Shown here: in pieces, positions 52,163 to 60,250 of the stretch
Position numbering within the stretch: the stretch's first letter is position 1
Layout: the number at the start of each line of letters is the position of its first letter
Assembly (NCBI GenBank): GCA_016722505.1
Contig: JADKJH010000003.1
Location: forward strand, 248,001 to 312,000
Direction: 5' to 3'
DNA from: Holophagaceae bacterium
GTDB lineage: Bacteria; Acidobacteriota; Holophagae; Holophagales; Holophagaceae
DNA: 64,000 bases
The notes under the pieces: generated by a model
Told to the model about the DNA's origin: nothing
Databases searched by the model: none
Seen by the model: only the letters and a program-made list of their open reading frames with translations
Translations under genes and position numbers: made by a program

Positions 52163-52990
52163 TCAGGAAGCCTGTTGTTCTTTGCCCTGGGCGGCCTTGA
52201 TGGCGGCTTCAAGATCCAGGATGGGTTCCGGGTGGCCGTAGACAAAGCCTTGGACCCAAGGCACGTCAGCATCCATGACGGCGATGAGTTCTTCGTAAAG
52301 CTCAACGCCTTCGGCGATGAAACCCACCCGCATGTGCTCAGCAAAATGGGCCAAGGCGTTCAATAGCGCGGCCTGATAGGGGCGGCGGTGGACCTGCTCG
52401 ACCAGGCTGCGGTCCGCCTTGATGAAATCTGGCGCTAAGCGAGCCATGTGGGTGAGGGAAGCAACGCCTGCTCCAAGGTCATCCACTGCGATCTTCAGGC
52501 CATGGTCCCGCAATCGCTTCGCGTAGGCCTGGAGTTCGTCCATGCGATGCAGCGAGTGGCTTTCCGTGAATTCCACCACGACCTGACCAGGATTCACTTC
52601 CAACCCACCCACCCAACGGGGAAGGTGTTTCCAGAAATCGGGGTGGGCCAGGGTGCTGGGTTCCAAGTTGATGAAATGCATCCGGTCCACGGGCACCGTA
52701 CCCGAAAGCAGCTTGAAACCCGCGTCCAGGCAAAGTAGATCCAGGCTTACTTTTTGTTCATAAGGAATATCGATGTTGGCAAAAACAGTACCGACGGTTT
52801 GCATTTCGCCGTCGTCATCTTTGAAGCGGAAAAGCATTTCCTGGGCCATGACGCGCGCGCTTCTGACGCTGTAGATCGGGTGCGCGTAAGGCACCAGTGG
52901 TCGTTGGCAGCTGAGAAGACTTTGCAGGATGTCCGAACTCAATCTGGCTCCGGGGCCAAATGGCCATAATGTGCCAAGGGGTGGAGCCAA
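52163..52990 (-). CDS. EAL-domain protein (cyclic di-GMP phosphodiesterase-like)
   Basis: Cytoplasmic EAL-type protein. The signature motif reads QEMLFR rather than EALLR, keeping the metal Glu. Later positions are present: INLEPSTL, VVVEFTES, IAVDDLGAG (usually DDFGTG), IKADRSLVEQV, FIAEGVE and VQGFVYG. The main catalytic Glu, Asp, Lys and Gln positions therefore look retained, so it may still cleave cyclic di-GMP, though the deviations allow a ligand-sensing role. Divergent from murD. A GGDEF protein is encoded elsewhere in the window. Confidence 0.83.
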   Translation of the reverse strand: MAPPLGTLWPFGPGARLSSDILQSLLSCQRPLVPYAHPIYSVRSARVMAQEMLFRFKDDDGEMQTVGTVFANIDIPYEQKVSLDLLCLDAGFKLLSGTVPVDRMHFINLEPSTLAHPDFWKHLPRWVGGLEVNPGQVVVEFTESHSLHRMDELQAYAKRLRDHGLKIAVDDLGAGVASLTHMARLAPDFIKADRSLVEQVHRRPYQAALLNALAHFAEHMRVGFIAEGVELYEELIAVMDADVPWVQGFVYGHPEPILDLEAAIKAAQGKEQQAS

Positions 52991-53089
52991 GCTTATACCT
53001 CTACGGTGGCGATGCCCACCGCTGACGTTGTTAAGTGTTGTGAAGAACGGATGCCCACATCTCTAAGCTAGGCTGGAGGGGGAGGATCC

Positions 53090-54454
53090 ATGGGAGGAAC
53101 GGCTAGGACCGTTGTGATCGGAGCTGGAAAATCCGGGCTGGCGGCAGCTCGTTTCCTAGGCTCCCAGGGAGCTGAGGTCGTCCTTACGGACAGCCAACCG
53201 TCCCCTTCAAAGGCCCAGATCGAGGCACTGCTTCAAGACCACATACCTGCGGTTTGGGGCCATCATCCACTCTCCCTGCTGGATGGCTGCGCCGAATTGG
53301 TCCTGAGTCCTGGCATCAGCCCACGTATCCCCATCGCGGCAGAAGCCCTTCGACGGGGCATTTCAGTCATTGGCGAGGTAGAACTGGCGCATCGCGCCCT
53401 GCGTGCGCAGGCGGACGGCTCCCGCATCCTGGCCATCACAGGCACCAACGGAAAAAGCACCACAACGGACCTTCTGGCCCATCTACTGAAAAGCAGCGGG
53501 CTCAGGGCTGTGGCGTGTGGAAATCTGGGAAAGCCCTTTCTGCAAGCTGTGGCTGAAAACGGCCCAGGCACGATCTACGCGTTGGAACTCTCCAGCTATC
53601 AACTCGAGACCATCCAGGAATTCCATGCGGAGGGCGCAGCTTTCCTGAATCTCACACCGGATCACCTGGCCCGGCACGGAACGCTGGAAGCCTATCGCCA
53701 GGCCAAGCTGAGGATCTTCGAACGGCAGACCGAAGGCGATCTCCGCGTGGTGCCATCCTGCCATCCAGAATGGTGGCTGGATGCGCCGGGAATGGGCGCC
53801 ACCGTTACCTTTGGATGGGAGATCCCAACCCAGGCGGGCGCGTTCTGCACCGGCGATGGGAAACTTTGCACGAAAAATCCGGACGGCCTCATCACAGAGA
53901 TCCTGCATCGCTCAGAACTGAAGATCCCAGGTGACCACAATGTGGAAAACGCGCTTGCCGCGCTTTTGCTGGCCCAGCATGGTGGCGCTTCGTTGGAGTC
54001 CCTTCGTGAAGGGTTGCGTACCTATCCCGGCCTCGCGCACCGCATCGCTTTCTGCGGAGAAAAGAACGGCATCCGGGCCTATAACGATTCCAAGGGCACG
54101 AATGTGGATGCCACTGCCATCGCCATCCGCGCGCTGCAAGGCCCGCTGGTGCTGCTTCTTGGGGGCACCGACAAGGGCACCGGCTATGTGCCTCTGCGTG
54201 AGGAATTGAAAGGGAAGCTACACCGGCTTGTGTTCCTGGGAGAAGCTGTCCCTCAGCTGGAGCGCGACCTGGGCGATCTTCCGCATGATGTGGTGGCTGG
54301 CTTTGATGACGCGGTAGGCCATGCGCTGGACCTGGCTATCACTGGCGATCAGGTGTTGCTGAGCCCTGCCTGCGCCAGTTTTGACCAGTTCAACAATTTC
54401 GAGGAGCGGGGGGACCGGTTCGAGGCGCTGGTCAAGGCTTGGATGAATGCATGA
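53090..54454 (+). CDS. murD: UDP-N-acetylmuramoylalanine-D-glutamate ligase
   Basis: Adds D-glutamate to UDP-MurNAc-Ala in peptidoglycan synthesis. N-terminal Rossmann-like VVIGAGKSGLAAARFLGSQGAEV; SPGISPRIPI; ATP site ILAITGTNGKSTTTDLLAHLL near residue 122; YALELSSYQLE; LNLTPDHLARHGTLEAY; GDHNVENALAALLLA; YNDSKGTNVDATAIA; LLLGGTDKGTGY; SPACASFDQFNNFEERG. At 454 residues it is full length. It is isolated from other mur genes. Confidence 0.97.
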   Translation: MGGTARTVVIGAGKSGLAAARFLGSQGAEVVLTDSQPSPSKAQIEALLQDHIPAVWGHHPLSLLDGCAELVLSPGISPRIPIAAEALRRGISVIGEVELAHRALRAQADGSRILAITGTNGKSTTTDLLAHLLKSSGLRAVACGNLGKPFLQAVAENGPGTIYALELSSYQLETIQEFHAEGAAFLNLTPDHLARHGTLEAYRQAKLRIFERQTEGDLRVVPSCHPEWWLDAPGMGATVTFGWEIPTQAGAFCTGDGKLCTKNPDGLITEILHRSELKIPGDHNVENALAALLLAQHGGASLESLREGLRTYPGLAHRIAFCGEKNGIRAYNDSKGTNVDATAIAIRALQGPLVLLLGGTDKGTGYVPLREELKGKLHRLVFLGEAVPQLERDLGDLPHDVVAGFDDAVGHALDLAITGDQVLLSPACASFDQFNNFEERGDRFEALVKAWMNA

Positions 54455-54520
54455 CGGGGTGGTTTCCTAGCCATACCCGCCAGCAATAAGGGGATCGGCA
54501 GCACAGTGCAGATGAGCCGT

Positions 54521-54766
54521 TCAGAGGCCAAGGGGCTTCAAAGCCTCATCGATCAGTTCCGCCAGCTTGCGATCCTTTTCGGTCACACCACCGGCATCGT
54601 GGGTTGTGAGCTTGATGCGCGCATAGCCCCAGCCGAACTCGATGTCCGGGTGGTGGTTCATGGCCTCTGCGGGCGGAACCACTGCGCTTACGACATTGAA
54701 GGACGTCATGAAATCCGGCGTCTTGATGTCGCGGTGAAGGGCCTTGTCGCGTTCAGTCCAAGTCAT
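54521..54766 (-). CDS. phhB: Pterin-4a-carbinolamine dehydratase
   Basis: Regenerates the pterin cofactor after phenylalanine hydroxylation by dehydrating 4a-hydroxytetrahydropterin. The 81-residue product carries the family core AMNHHPDIEFGWGYARIKLTTHDAGGVTEKDRKLA with the His-His catalytic pair. It is slightly shorter than the usual 95-110 residues at the N-terminus. It follows phhA by 15 bp, the standard phhA-phhB pairing. Confidence 0.9.
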   Translation of the reverse strand: MTWTERDKALHRDIKTPDFMTSFNVVSAVVPPAEAMNHHPDIEFGWGYARIKLTTHDAGGVTEKDRKLAELIDEALKPLGL

Positions 54767-54781
54767 TGCAGGCTCCGATTC

Positions 54782-56380
54782 TCAAATAGATTTCAAGCGT
54801 TCAAATTCGAGCAGCTCATGGATTTCCTCCGTGAGGAGCCAGTCATCTTTGGCTTCAGCCATCCAGGCTTGAAGCTGGTTTGCATCTGACGCCCGGTTTT
54901 CCCGCATGGCTCTCACGGCTTCATAGAGCCCGGCCAACCGCGGGCTGAGGGCTGCGGCCTTCCGTGCACGGGCCTCCGCTTCGGCATTTCCTTCGGCGAA
55001 GGCATTCATTTCCCCAAACCAGCGGTCCCATTCTCCTGGGTCCGCTGGGCCACCAGCCACGGAGGGCAGCCCTTCGCTGATGAACAGCAGGCCCCAGGAA
55101 GGCATATTCAAAGGTTGGCCATCCTGCTGGGCCCGTAGATTGATGACTTCATGGTCGCCAACCATAAAACCTGTGACTACAAAACTTGATGTCATATGAA
55201 TCTTAAAGGCTCCCCGGTTCGGCAGCTCGGCTTTCCCGAAAACCACCAATGCTTCCCCAGGCCAGGGCTTCTGCAGCGCATGACCGTCCCGGGATAGAAG
55301 AACCGGGCCTTCCAGGCGGGACAGGGCTGCCCTCAGACCAGTCTTAGGATCCTGGCCATCTGATGGCTCTACCACCTCCACCACCTTGCCGCTTAGTTCC
55401 AGGCCATCAGTCAGCACCAGATGATTGACCGTCCGAGCCCGTAGCGCCTCCTGCAGCCCGAAATCCCCGCCCCGCTTCCAGGCCATGGTGGATTCGAAGT
55501 CTTCCAGCACTTCGAAGAGATGATCGAAATCCCGGGCTACGAAAAGCTGCGGTTGCATGGTGGTGATGTCGTATTCGGTTTCTGCGCAAACCAGGCTCAG
55601 AGGCATTTTTTGGACTGTCCCCGAGAGGCAGCGCTCGGCTTCGCCGATGGAGGACAGCAACCCCGCGCCATAGATCTTGGGATGCTCCAGTCCGCCCACC
55701 AGACCGTACTCCGCGGTCCACCAATACAGGCGGGAGGCCTTCGTGTTTTCACTGACATAGCGGCGGCTTGCGCAGGCGGCTTGCAGGCGGTCCTCGGACA
55801 ATCGGACATCTTCCGGGGTGGCGGTGGGATCTTCCTTCACTACACTCAAGTTCCGGATCGCCTCGAAAACCGCCTGATCCTCCACGGATGCGATGGCCTT
55901 GAATCCAGCGACACCACTGCGTTTAAGGTATTCGGCGTAGCGCGAGTCCGAAAGGATCGGCGCGTGCCCTGCGCTCTCGTGGACGATGTCCGGGGCAGGG
56001 GTGTAGTCCACATGTTCGAAGGTGCGGATGTCCGCGGCGATGGCTAGAACACCCAAGCTTTGAAGCTCCGTGAACACTGCGGGAGGGATGAAGCCCCGCA
56101 CGGATACGGCGCTCCAGCCAAGGCGGGAAAGTTTTTCATTCATCTCATCAAGGCTCGGGATGCGCTCCAGGCCGATGCCAGTGGCTTCCAGGCCCCTTAA
56201 GTAACTATCCACCGCCTTGTCTTTCAGGTGTTCGGTAAGGCGGCCCAGGATATGGCGCCAAACCGCGTGGTCCCGCGGGGTGTAAGCGCCGCAGTCCTGG
56301 GGCACCACATACCTTTGAAGATGGGTGGGGAGGGCTTGAATGGCTCGTTCCGTCGGGGTCATAGAGGTGATCGAGTTCAT
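54782..56380 (-). CDS. phhA: Phenylalanine 4-monooxygenase (aromatic amino acid hydroxylase)
   Basis: Pterin-dependent non-heme iron enzyme converting phenylalanine to tyrosine. IVHESAGHAPILSDSRYAEYL contains the two iron-binding His residues, and WWTAEYGLVGGLEHPKIYGAGLLSS contains the iron-binding Glu; RGFIPPAVF is the pterin-side region. At 532 residues it is much longer than Pseudomonas PhhA (about 260), matching the long form with an additional C-terminal half of unknown role. RBS CTGGAG before ATG 56380. lysR lies just upstream on the same strand. Confidence 0.92.
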   Translation of the reverse strand: MNSITSMTPTERAIQALPTHLQRYVVPQDCGAYTPRDHAVWRHILGRLTEHLKDKAVDSYLRGLEATGIGLERIPSLDEMNEKLSRLGWSAVSVRGFIPPAVFTELQSLGVLAIAADIRTFEHVDYTPAPDIVHESAGHAPILSDSRYAEYLKRSGVAGFKAIASVEDQAVFEAIRNLSVVKEDPTATPEDVRLSEDRLQAACASRRYVSENTKASRLYWWTAEYGLVGGLEHPKIYGAGLLSSIGEAERCLSGTVQKMPLSLVCAETEYDITTMQPQLFVARDFDHLFEVLEDFESTMAWKRGGDFGLQEALRARTVNHLVLTDGLELSGKVVEVVEPSDGQDPKTGLRAALSRLEGPVLLSRDGHALQKPWPGEALVVFGKAELPNRGAFKIHMTSSFVVTGFMVGDHEVINLRAQQDGQPLNMPSWGLLFISEGLPSVAGGPADPGEWDRWFGEMNAFAEGNAEAEARARKAAALSPRLAGLYEAVRAMRENRASDANQLQAWMAEAKDDWLLTEEIHELLEFERLKSI

Positions 56381-56394
56381 TGACGGCTCCAGAA

Positions 56395-56415
56395 ACCAAT
56401 ATGGGACCCATTGGT
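56395..56415. promoter_or_regulatory. Dyad-symmetric site upstream of phhA
   Basis: ACCAAT (56395-56400) and its complement ATTGGT (56410-56415) around 9 bp that itself contains GGG...CCC. It lies about 15-35 bp before the phhA start, between lysR and phhA. Other small dyads are nearby (GTCGT/ACGAC near 56450). It could be an operator for a regulator of phenylalanine catabolism, or chance. Confidence 0.4.
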
Positions 56416-56461
56416 ACTGACGAAAATTCCTTAATGTCCGATCATATCGTCGTTATTACGA

Positions 56462-57385
56462 CTATTGATGAAACCGGGCGAGGTGAGCTTTCAGGAAGCC
56501 CAGGCAGGCCAAAGCCTCGGCCCGCGCGCCACCCGCAGGTTCCAGGGCCACCACCTCCACGAATTGCGGCGTGGGTTCCAGCAGTTTCCAGACACGAAGT
56601 TCGGTCGGGAAGGGCGCCAAAGGGCGTAGATCCGGCGTGATGGCGCAGGCGCCGTAGGCCCGCAGGGCAGGGTAGAGCTGAATAAAACTTTCCACGCGGG
56701 CCACCTCGTCCACGGCGATGCCGGCCTCGGCAAACCGTTGGCTGTTGGCCCCGCCGTAGGGATCATCCCGCAGCCAATCCACGAAAGGCAGATCAGCCAG
56801 ATCCGCCACTTTCAAATACTGACGGGTGTCGTGTTTCTTGGCAGCCTGCGAACCTGGTGCCGCTAGCACCACAAAGGGTAATTTCGCCAACACTTGGCTC
56901 TCTATGCCGCGATGCGGAGGCAGAGGCGTGAATCCAAGCGCCAAATCCAGCTGCCGGGTCTGTACCTGCCTCACCAGATCAAAGGCCCCCCCAAAGCTGG
57001 CTTCCAGCTTGATGGTGCGCCGCGCCATTTCTTTGGAGATGCCATCCAACAGGGCGCCCGAGAGAGTGGGATTCAAACCCAGCCGGAGATTGGGTTCCAG
57101 GCTCGCGAAATCCTGAAGGCGCTTGAGGTCCAGCTGGTGAAGCGGCCCCTGGGTGGCGGTGTAAAGGCGCTCGCCCCGCGGCGTGAGCTTAAGGCGTTTT
57201 CCTGGGCCCCGTTCCAATAGCGGATCTCCGTTGGTCACGGAATCTTCAAGCGCCCTAAGGTGCTCGCTCACGACGCTGCGTGCCACGCCAAGGTGCTGCG
57301 CCGCGCCCTCCAACGTCCCCGTCTCCACGGTGAGGACGAAGGATTCCAGCCAGGTCAGGTGGCGCTGCAGTTTGCGGAGGGCCAT
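56462..57385 (-). CDS. LysR-family transcriptional regulator
   Basis: N-terminal winged HTH: WLESFVLTVETGTLEGAAQHLGVARSVVSEHLRALED (residues about 12-48). The rest is a two-lobed periplasmic-binding-like effector domain (FVVLAAPG, LPFVDWLRDDPYGG). Effector unknown. Position directly upstream of phhA on the same strand suggests it regulates phenylalanine hydroxylation, but the separate operon boundaries are not certain. A 25-bp gap separates it from the oxidoreductase gene upstream. Confidence 0.88.
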   Translation of the reverse strand: MALRKLQRHLTWLESFVLTVETGTLEGAAQHLGVARSVVSEHLRALEDSVTNGDPLLERGPGKRLKLTPRGERLYTATQGPLHQLDLKRLQDFASLEPNLRLGLNPTLSGALLDGISKEMARRTIKLEASFGGAFDLVRQVQTRQLDLALGFTPLPPHRGIESQVLAKLPFVVLAAPGSQAAKKHDTRQYLKVADLADLPFVDWLRDDPYGGANSQRFAEAGIAVDEVARVESFIQLYPALRAYGACAITPDLRPLAPFPTELRVWKLLEPTPQFVEVVALEPAGGARAEALACLGFLKAHLARFHQ

Positions 57386-57410
57386 AAACGGATTATGCGG
57401 CGAATCTTAT

Positions 57411-58058
57411 TCAGGACAGCAATTTGAATGCATGGGTCCAGTCATTCCGCAGAAAACCCGGGATGCACCATAGGATGCACAGAGGCTCGATGGCGCGGGC
57501 CGCCTCTGCATGGCCCATGTCGGCGGTCTCCCAGCCGAACTGATCGAGGATCCCGGCCACGGTTTTCTTCGCGTCCTCGTCATTGCCGCAAATAAACATG
57601 GTCGGCTTGCCGCCCTTGAACTGGGGGTTCACCATCCACGCACTACCGACGGAATTGAAGGTTTTGACAAAATTGGCACCGCTGAATTCACCCTGCAACC
57701 GCTCCATCAGCGATTCATTGGGGCCGGTGAAGAACTGGAGCACGCCATTGGTGGGCGGGGTGTCCGCGATAGGATTGGTGGCGTCCATGATGGTTTTGCC
57801 CGCGAGATTTTGCGCTCCGGCAATACGCAAGGCGTCGGCAGCGGCGGATCCTTTCACCGCCAGCACGATGAGCTCCGCGGATTTCACGGCATCAGAAAAA
57901 CCGCCAATCCAGCACTTGGGGTGCTGAGACACCCAGTCTGCAAGCTTGGTGGGGTTGCGCGTGCCGATCATCACCTCATGCCCATGGTCCAAGAAGCCTT
58001 CCGCCAGGGCCTTGGCCACATCGCCGGATCCGAGAATGCCTATTTTCATGTCCGCCAC
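57411..58058 (-). CDS. NADP-binding oxidoreductase of the F420-dependent NADP reductase family
   Basis: A 215-residue Rossmann-fold protein. N-terminal dinucleotide motif KIGILGSGDVAKALAEGFLDHGHEVMIGTRNP; VLAVKGSAAADAL; DATNPIAD; AFNSVGSAWMVNPQFKGG; TMFICGNDEDAKKTV; DMGHAEAARAIEPLC. This form is widespread in bacteria without F420, so NADPH-dependent reduction of an unknown substrate is likelier than F420 chemistry. Precedes lysR by 25 bp on the same strand. Confidence 0.85.
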   Translation of the reverse strand: MADMKIGILGSGDVAKALAEGFLDHGHEVMIGTRNPTKLADWVSQHPKCWIGGFSDAVKSAELIVLAVKGSAAADALRIAGAQNLAGKTIMDATNPIADTPPTNGVLQFFTGPNESLMERLQGEFSGANFVKTFNSVGSAWMVNPQFKGGKPTMFICGNDEDAKKTVAGILDQFGWETADMGHAEAARAIEPLCILWCIPGFLRNDWTHAFKLLS

Positions 58059-58096
58059 CTTGTTGAATAAGACTATATGATAGCGTTCCCTGAGTC

Positions 58097-58720
58097 TCAG
58101 TCTTTATGGTCCGAAATCTGTATGGCTGAGTCGTTTAATCGCAACGACTTATCGGATTCCTCAGATTTCCCGGCTTCGTCCGTGCCGGAGAACCGCACCG
58201 CCTTCATGTGGAACTCATCCCGCCAAACGGTTCGTGGTTGTTCGGGGATCTCCTTGGCGGCCTTGGCTTGAGCGCGGCGGAGGCGGCGGATCGCAAGGAG
58301 CGCGAGCAGCAAAAGGGGTTCGGGGTATTCCGTGAGCAGGCGCCAGGGCGTCAGCAGGAACTGGTCGGGCCGGGCGCCTCCGGCGAAATAGTTATCCAGA
58401 ATCCAAACCTCTTCTTCAGCCTCGATTTTCAAGCACTCTGCTTTGGTCAAGACCAGCGTGCGTTCCCGATTGCCCTGCCTAGCCTGCACCTTGCCCGTGA
58501 TGCGGCCCTGTTCATCGCGCTCGATGAGCTTGATCTCCACCTTGGCGGCGCCAGGCATCTGCCAGGACCCGAATGGCGCGAAGAACACCAGCATGCCCTG
58601 CACCAGCACCACAAAACCGACGCTCGCCACCAGGATCCAAAGAGCCGTGATCGCGGCCCAACGCCACGAGTTCGAGGAGATGGTCATGGAATGAGTATTC
58701 ACCATTTCAAATAGAATCAA
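58097..58720 (-). CDS. Membrane protein of unknown function
   Basis: The 207-residue protein has two hydrophobic segments: ALWILVASVGFVVLVQGMLVFFAPF near residues 25-50 and LLLLALLAIRR near 135-145. Between them is a charged, beta-rich region (KVEIKLIERDEQGRITGKVQ) that could be extracytoplasmic, and the C-terminal tail is cytoplasmic and acidic. No family recognised. A Met at residue 12 is an alternative start. pyrC lies 7 bp upstream and is probably co-transcribed. Confidence 0.6.
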   Translation of the reverse strand: MILFEMVNTHSMTISSNSWRWAAITALWILVASVGFVVLVQGMLVFFAPFGSWQMPGAAKVEIKLIERDEQGRITGKVQARQGNRERTLVLTKAECLKIEAEEEVWILDNYFAGGARPDQFLLTPWRLLTEYPEPLLLLALLAIRRLRRAQAKAAKEIPEQPRTVWRDEFHMKAVRFSGTDEAGKSEESDKSLRLNDSAIQISDHKD

Positions 58721-58727
58721 ATCCCGC

Positions 58728-60023
58728 TCAGCCCCATACCCGTTTTCCAGCCATCCAGGTTCCTGCGATCTTGCCTTGCAGCTCCCATCCTTTGAAGGGT
58801 GTGTTGTAGCTGCGGCTTTGGATGAAAGCGCGGTCCACTTTCACTGTGCCGTTCAGGTCGACCAGGCTGAAATCGGCCGGAGCACCTATCTTCAAGGACC
58901 CGAGGCCTTTTTCGTCCAGATGGAAGACTCTCGCGGGTTCCCATGTGAGCAGGGAAATGGCTTTTTCGAGCGAAATGATGTGCTTGTTCACCAACAGTTG
59001 AAGCGTGAGCGGGAATGCGGTTTCCAGGCCGATGACGCCGAAGGCCGCGATGGGCAGTTCGACTTCTTTGTCATCCCAGCCATGGGGGGCGTGATCCGTG
59101 GCGATGGCGTCCACGGTGCCGTCTGCGATGGCTTGCAGCACCGCGTCGAGATCCGCTTCGGTGCGCAGGGGCGGGTTCATCTTGTAGTCCGAATCGAACT
59201 TCATCAACTCTTTGTCCGTAAGCGCGAAGTGATGGGGCGTCACTTCGCAGGTCACGCGCAGTCCCCGGGCTTTGGCTTCGCGCACCATGCGCAAAGAGCC
59301 CGCGGTGCTGAGATGCGCCAAGTGCAGGTGGCCTCCGGTGTGCTCCGCCAGCACGATGTCCCGGGCCACCATGGCTTCTTCCGCGGCGCTGGGGATGCCC
59401 AGGCAGCCAAGGGCAGCGCTCACGGCGCCCTGGTGCATGTAGCCTTTGCCCGCAAGATCCTTGTCTTCTTCATGGGCGACGATAGGGACGTTGAGCCAAG
59501 CGGTATATTCCAAAGCGCGCCGCATGATTTCGGTATTCAGCACTGGCAGGCCGTCGTCACTGAAAGCCACGCAGCCACTTGCCTTCAGAGTCCCGAAATC
59601 GCAGAGTTCTTCGCCCTCCATGCCTTTGGTTACGGCCCCGAGCGGAAAGTACCGGCAGAGCCCCGCGGCATTGGCCTTGGCGAGCATCAGTTCGGTGATG
59701 GCCACGGAGTCATTGGCGGGCCGTGTGTTGGCCATGGCGCAAACGGAGGTGAAACCTCCCGCGGCCGCCGCGCGGGAGCCTGTTTCGATGGATTCCTTCC
59801 GTGTCTGGCCTGGCTCCCGGAAATGCACGTGAAGATCAATGAATCCTGGGGTGAGCAGGTTCCCGCCAGCATCTAGAACTTCGGTGGCGGCCTGGGCAAG
59901 GGGATTGCGTTCAGCCTCGGGGCCGATGGCCGCGACCACGCCCTCCACCACCAGCAGTGAGCCCACCACATCCAGCTTCTGGGCCGGGTCGAGGATTCGG
60001 GCATTCTTCACGAGCAGGGACAT
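58728..60023 (-). CDS. pyrC: Dihydroorotase
   Basis: Zinc-dependent cyclisation of carbamoyl aspartate to dihydroorotate in pyrimidine synthesis. TPGFIDLHVHFREPGQTRKE carries the first metal His pair; GFTSVCAMANTRPANDS, VTCEVTPHHFALT, ATDHAPHGWDDKEVE and AFPLTLQLLV follow; the C-terminus closes with GSLKIGAPADFSLVDLNG. At 431 residues this is the long, class I-type enzyme. A TM protein gene follows. Confidence 0.95.
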   Translation of the reverse strand: MSLLVKNARILDPAQKLDVVGSLLVVEGVVAAIGPEAERNPLAQAATEVLDAGGNLLTPGFIDLHVHFREPGQTRKESIETGSRAAAAGGFTSVCAMANTRPANDSVAITELMLAKANAAGLCRYFPLGAVTKGMEGEELCDFGTLKASGCVAFSDDGLPVLNTEIMRRALEYTAWLNVPIVAHEEDKDLAGKGYMHQGAVSAALGCLGIPSAAEEAMVARDIVLAEHTGGHLHLAHLSTAGSLRMVREAKARGLRVTCEVTPHHFALTDKELMKFDSDYKMNPPLRTEADLDAVLQAIADGTVDAIATDHAPHGWDDKEVELPIAAFGVIGLETAFPLTLQLLVNKHIISLEKAISLLTWEPARVFHLDEKGLGSLKIGAPADFSLVDLNGTVKVDRAFIQSRSYNTPFKGWELQGKIAGTWMAGKRVWG

Positions 60024-60250
60024 CGTTTATCTCCGGGTCCTTTCATGGTAGCGGAGGAAAATCCTGTCCATGGATTTCGCCGATCTGTGGGGAAGGCTTG
60101 AATCCGCTATACACGGTCGGTTGAGGCAAGGTAAAATGAAACCATATTTAAATACCAATAGGTCTTATATATCAATTCATTTTAACCAATCGCTGCGCCC
60201 CTCCAGCGGAAGCCACCATATCTTCTGAAGTTCAGCGGCAGGGAGACCAG
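60024..60250 (+). promoter_or_regulatory. AT-rich upstream region of the hydrogenase operon
   Basis: A 227-bp gap with a sharply AT-rich pocket near 60128-60185 (runs such as AACCATATTTAAATACC and TCTTATATATC) inside otherwise high-GC DNA. It faces the hydrogenase small-subunit gene and the divergent pyrC. No unambiguous -24/-12 or -35/-10 pair is evident. It is the likely promoter region of the hydrogenase operon, and may be of foreign origin. Confidence 0.5.

Noticed and set aside
58776..59876. 366-residue plus-strand frame opposite pyrC
   Set aside because: Antisense to a fully motif-supported dihydroorotase; typical of high-GC shadow frames.
60024..60250. Sigma-54 promoter upstream of the hydrogenase operon
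   Set aside because: No TGGC-N8-TGC type -24/-12 pair could be seen.
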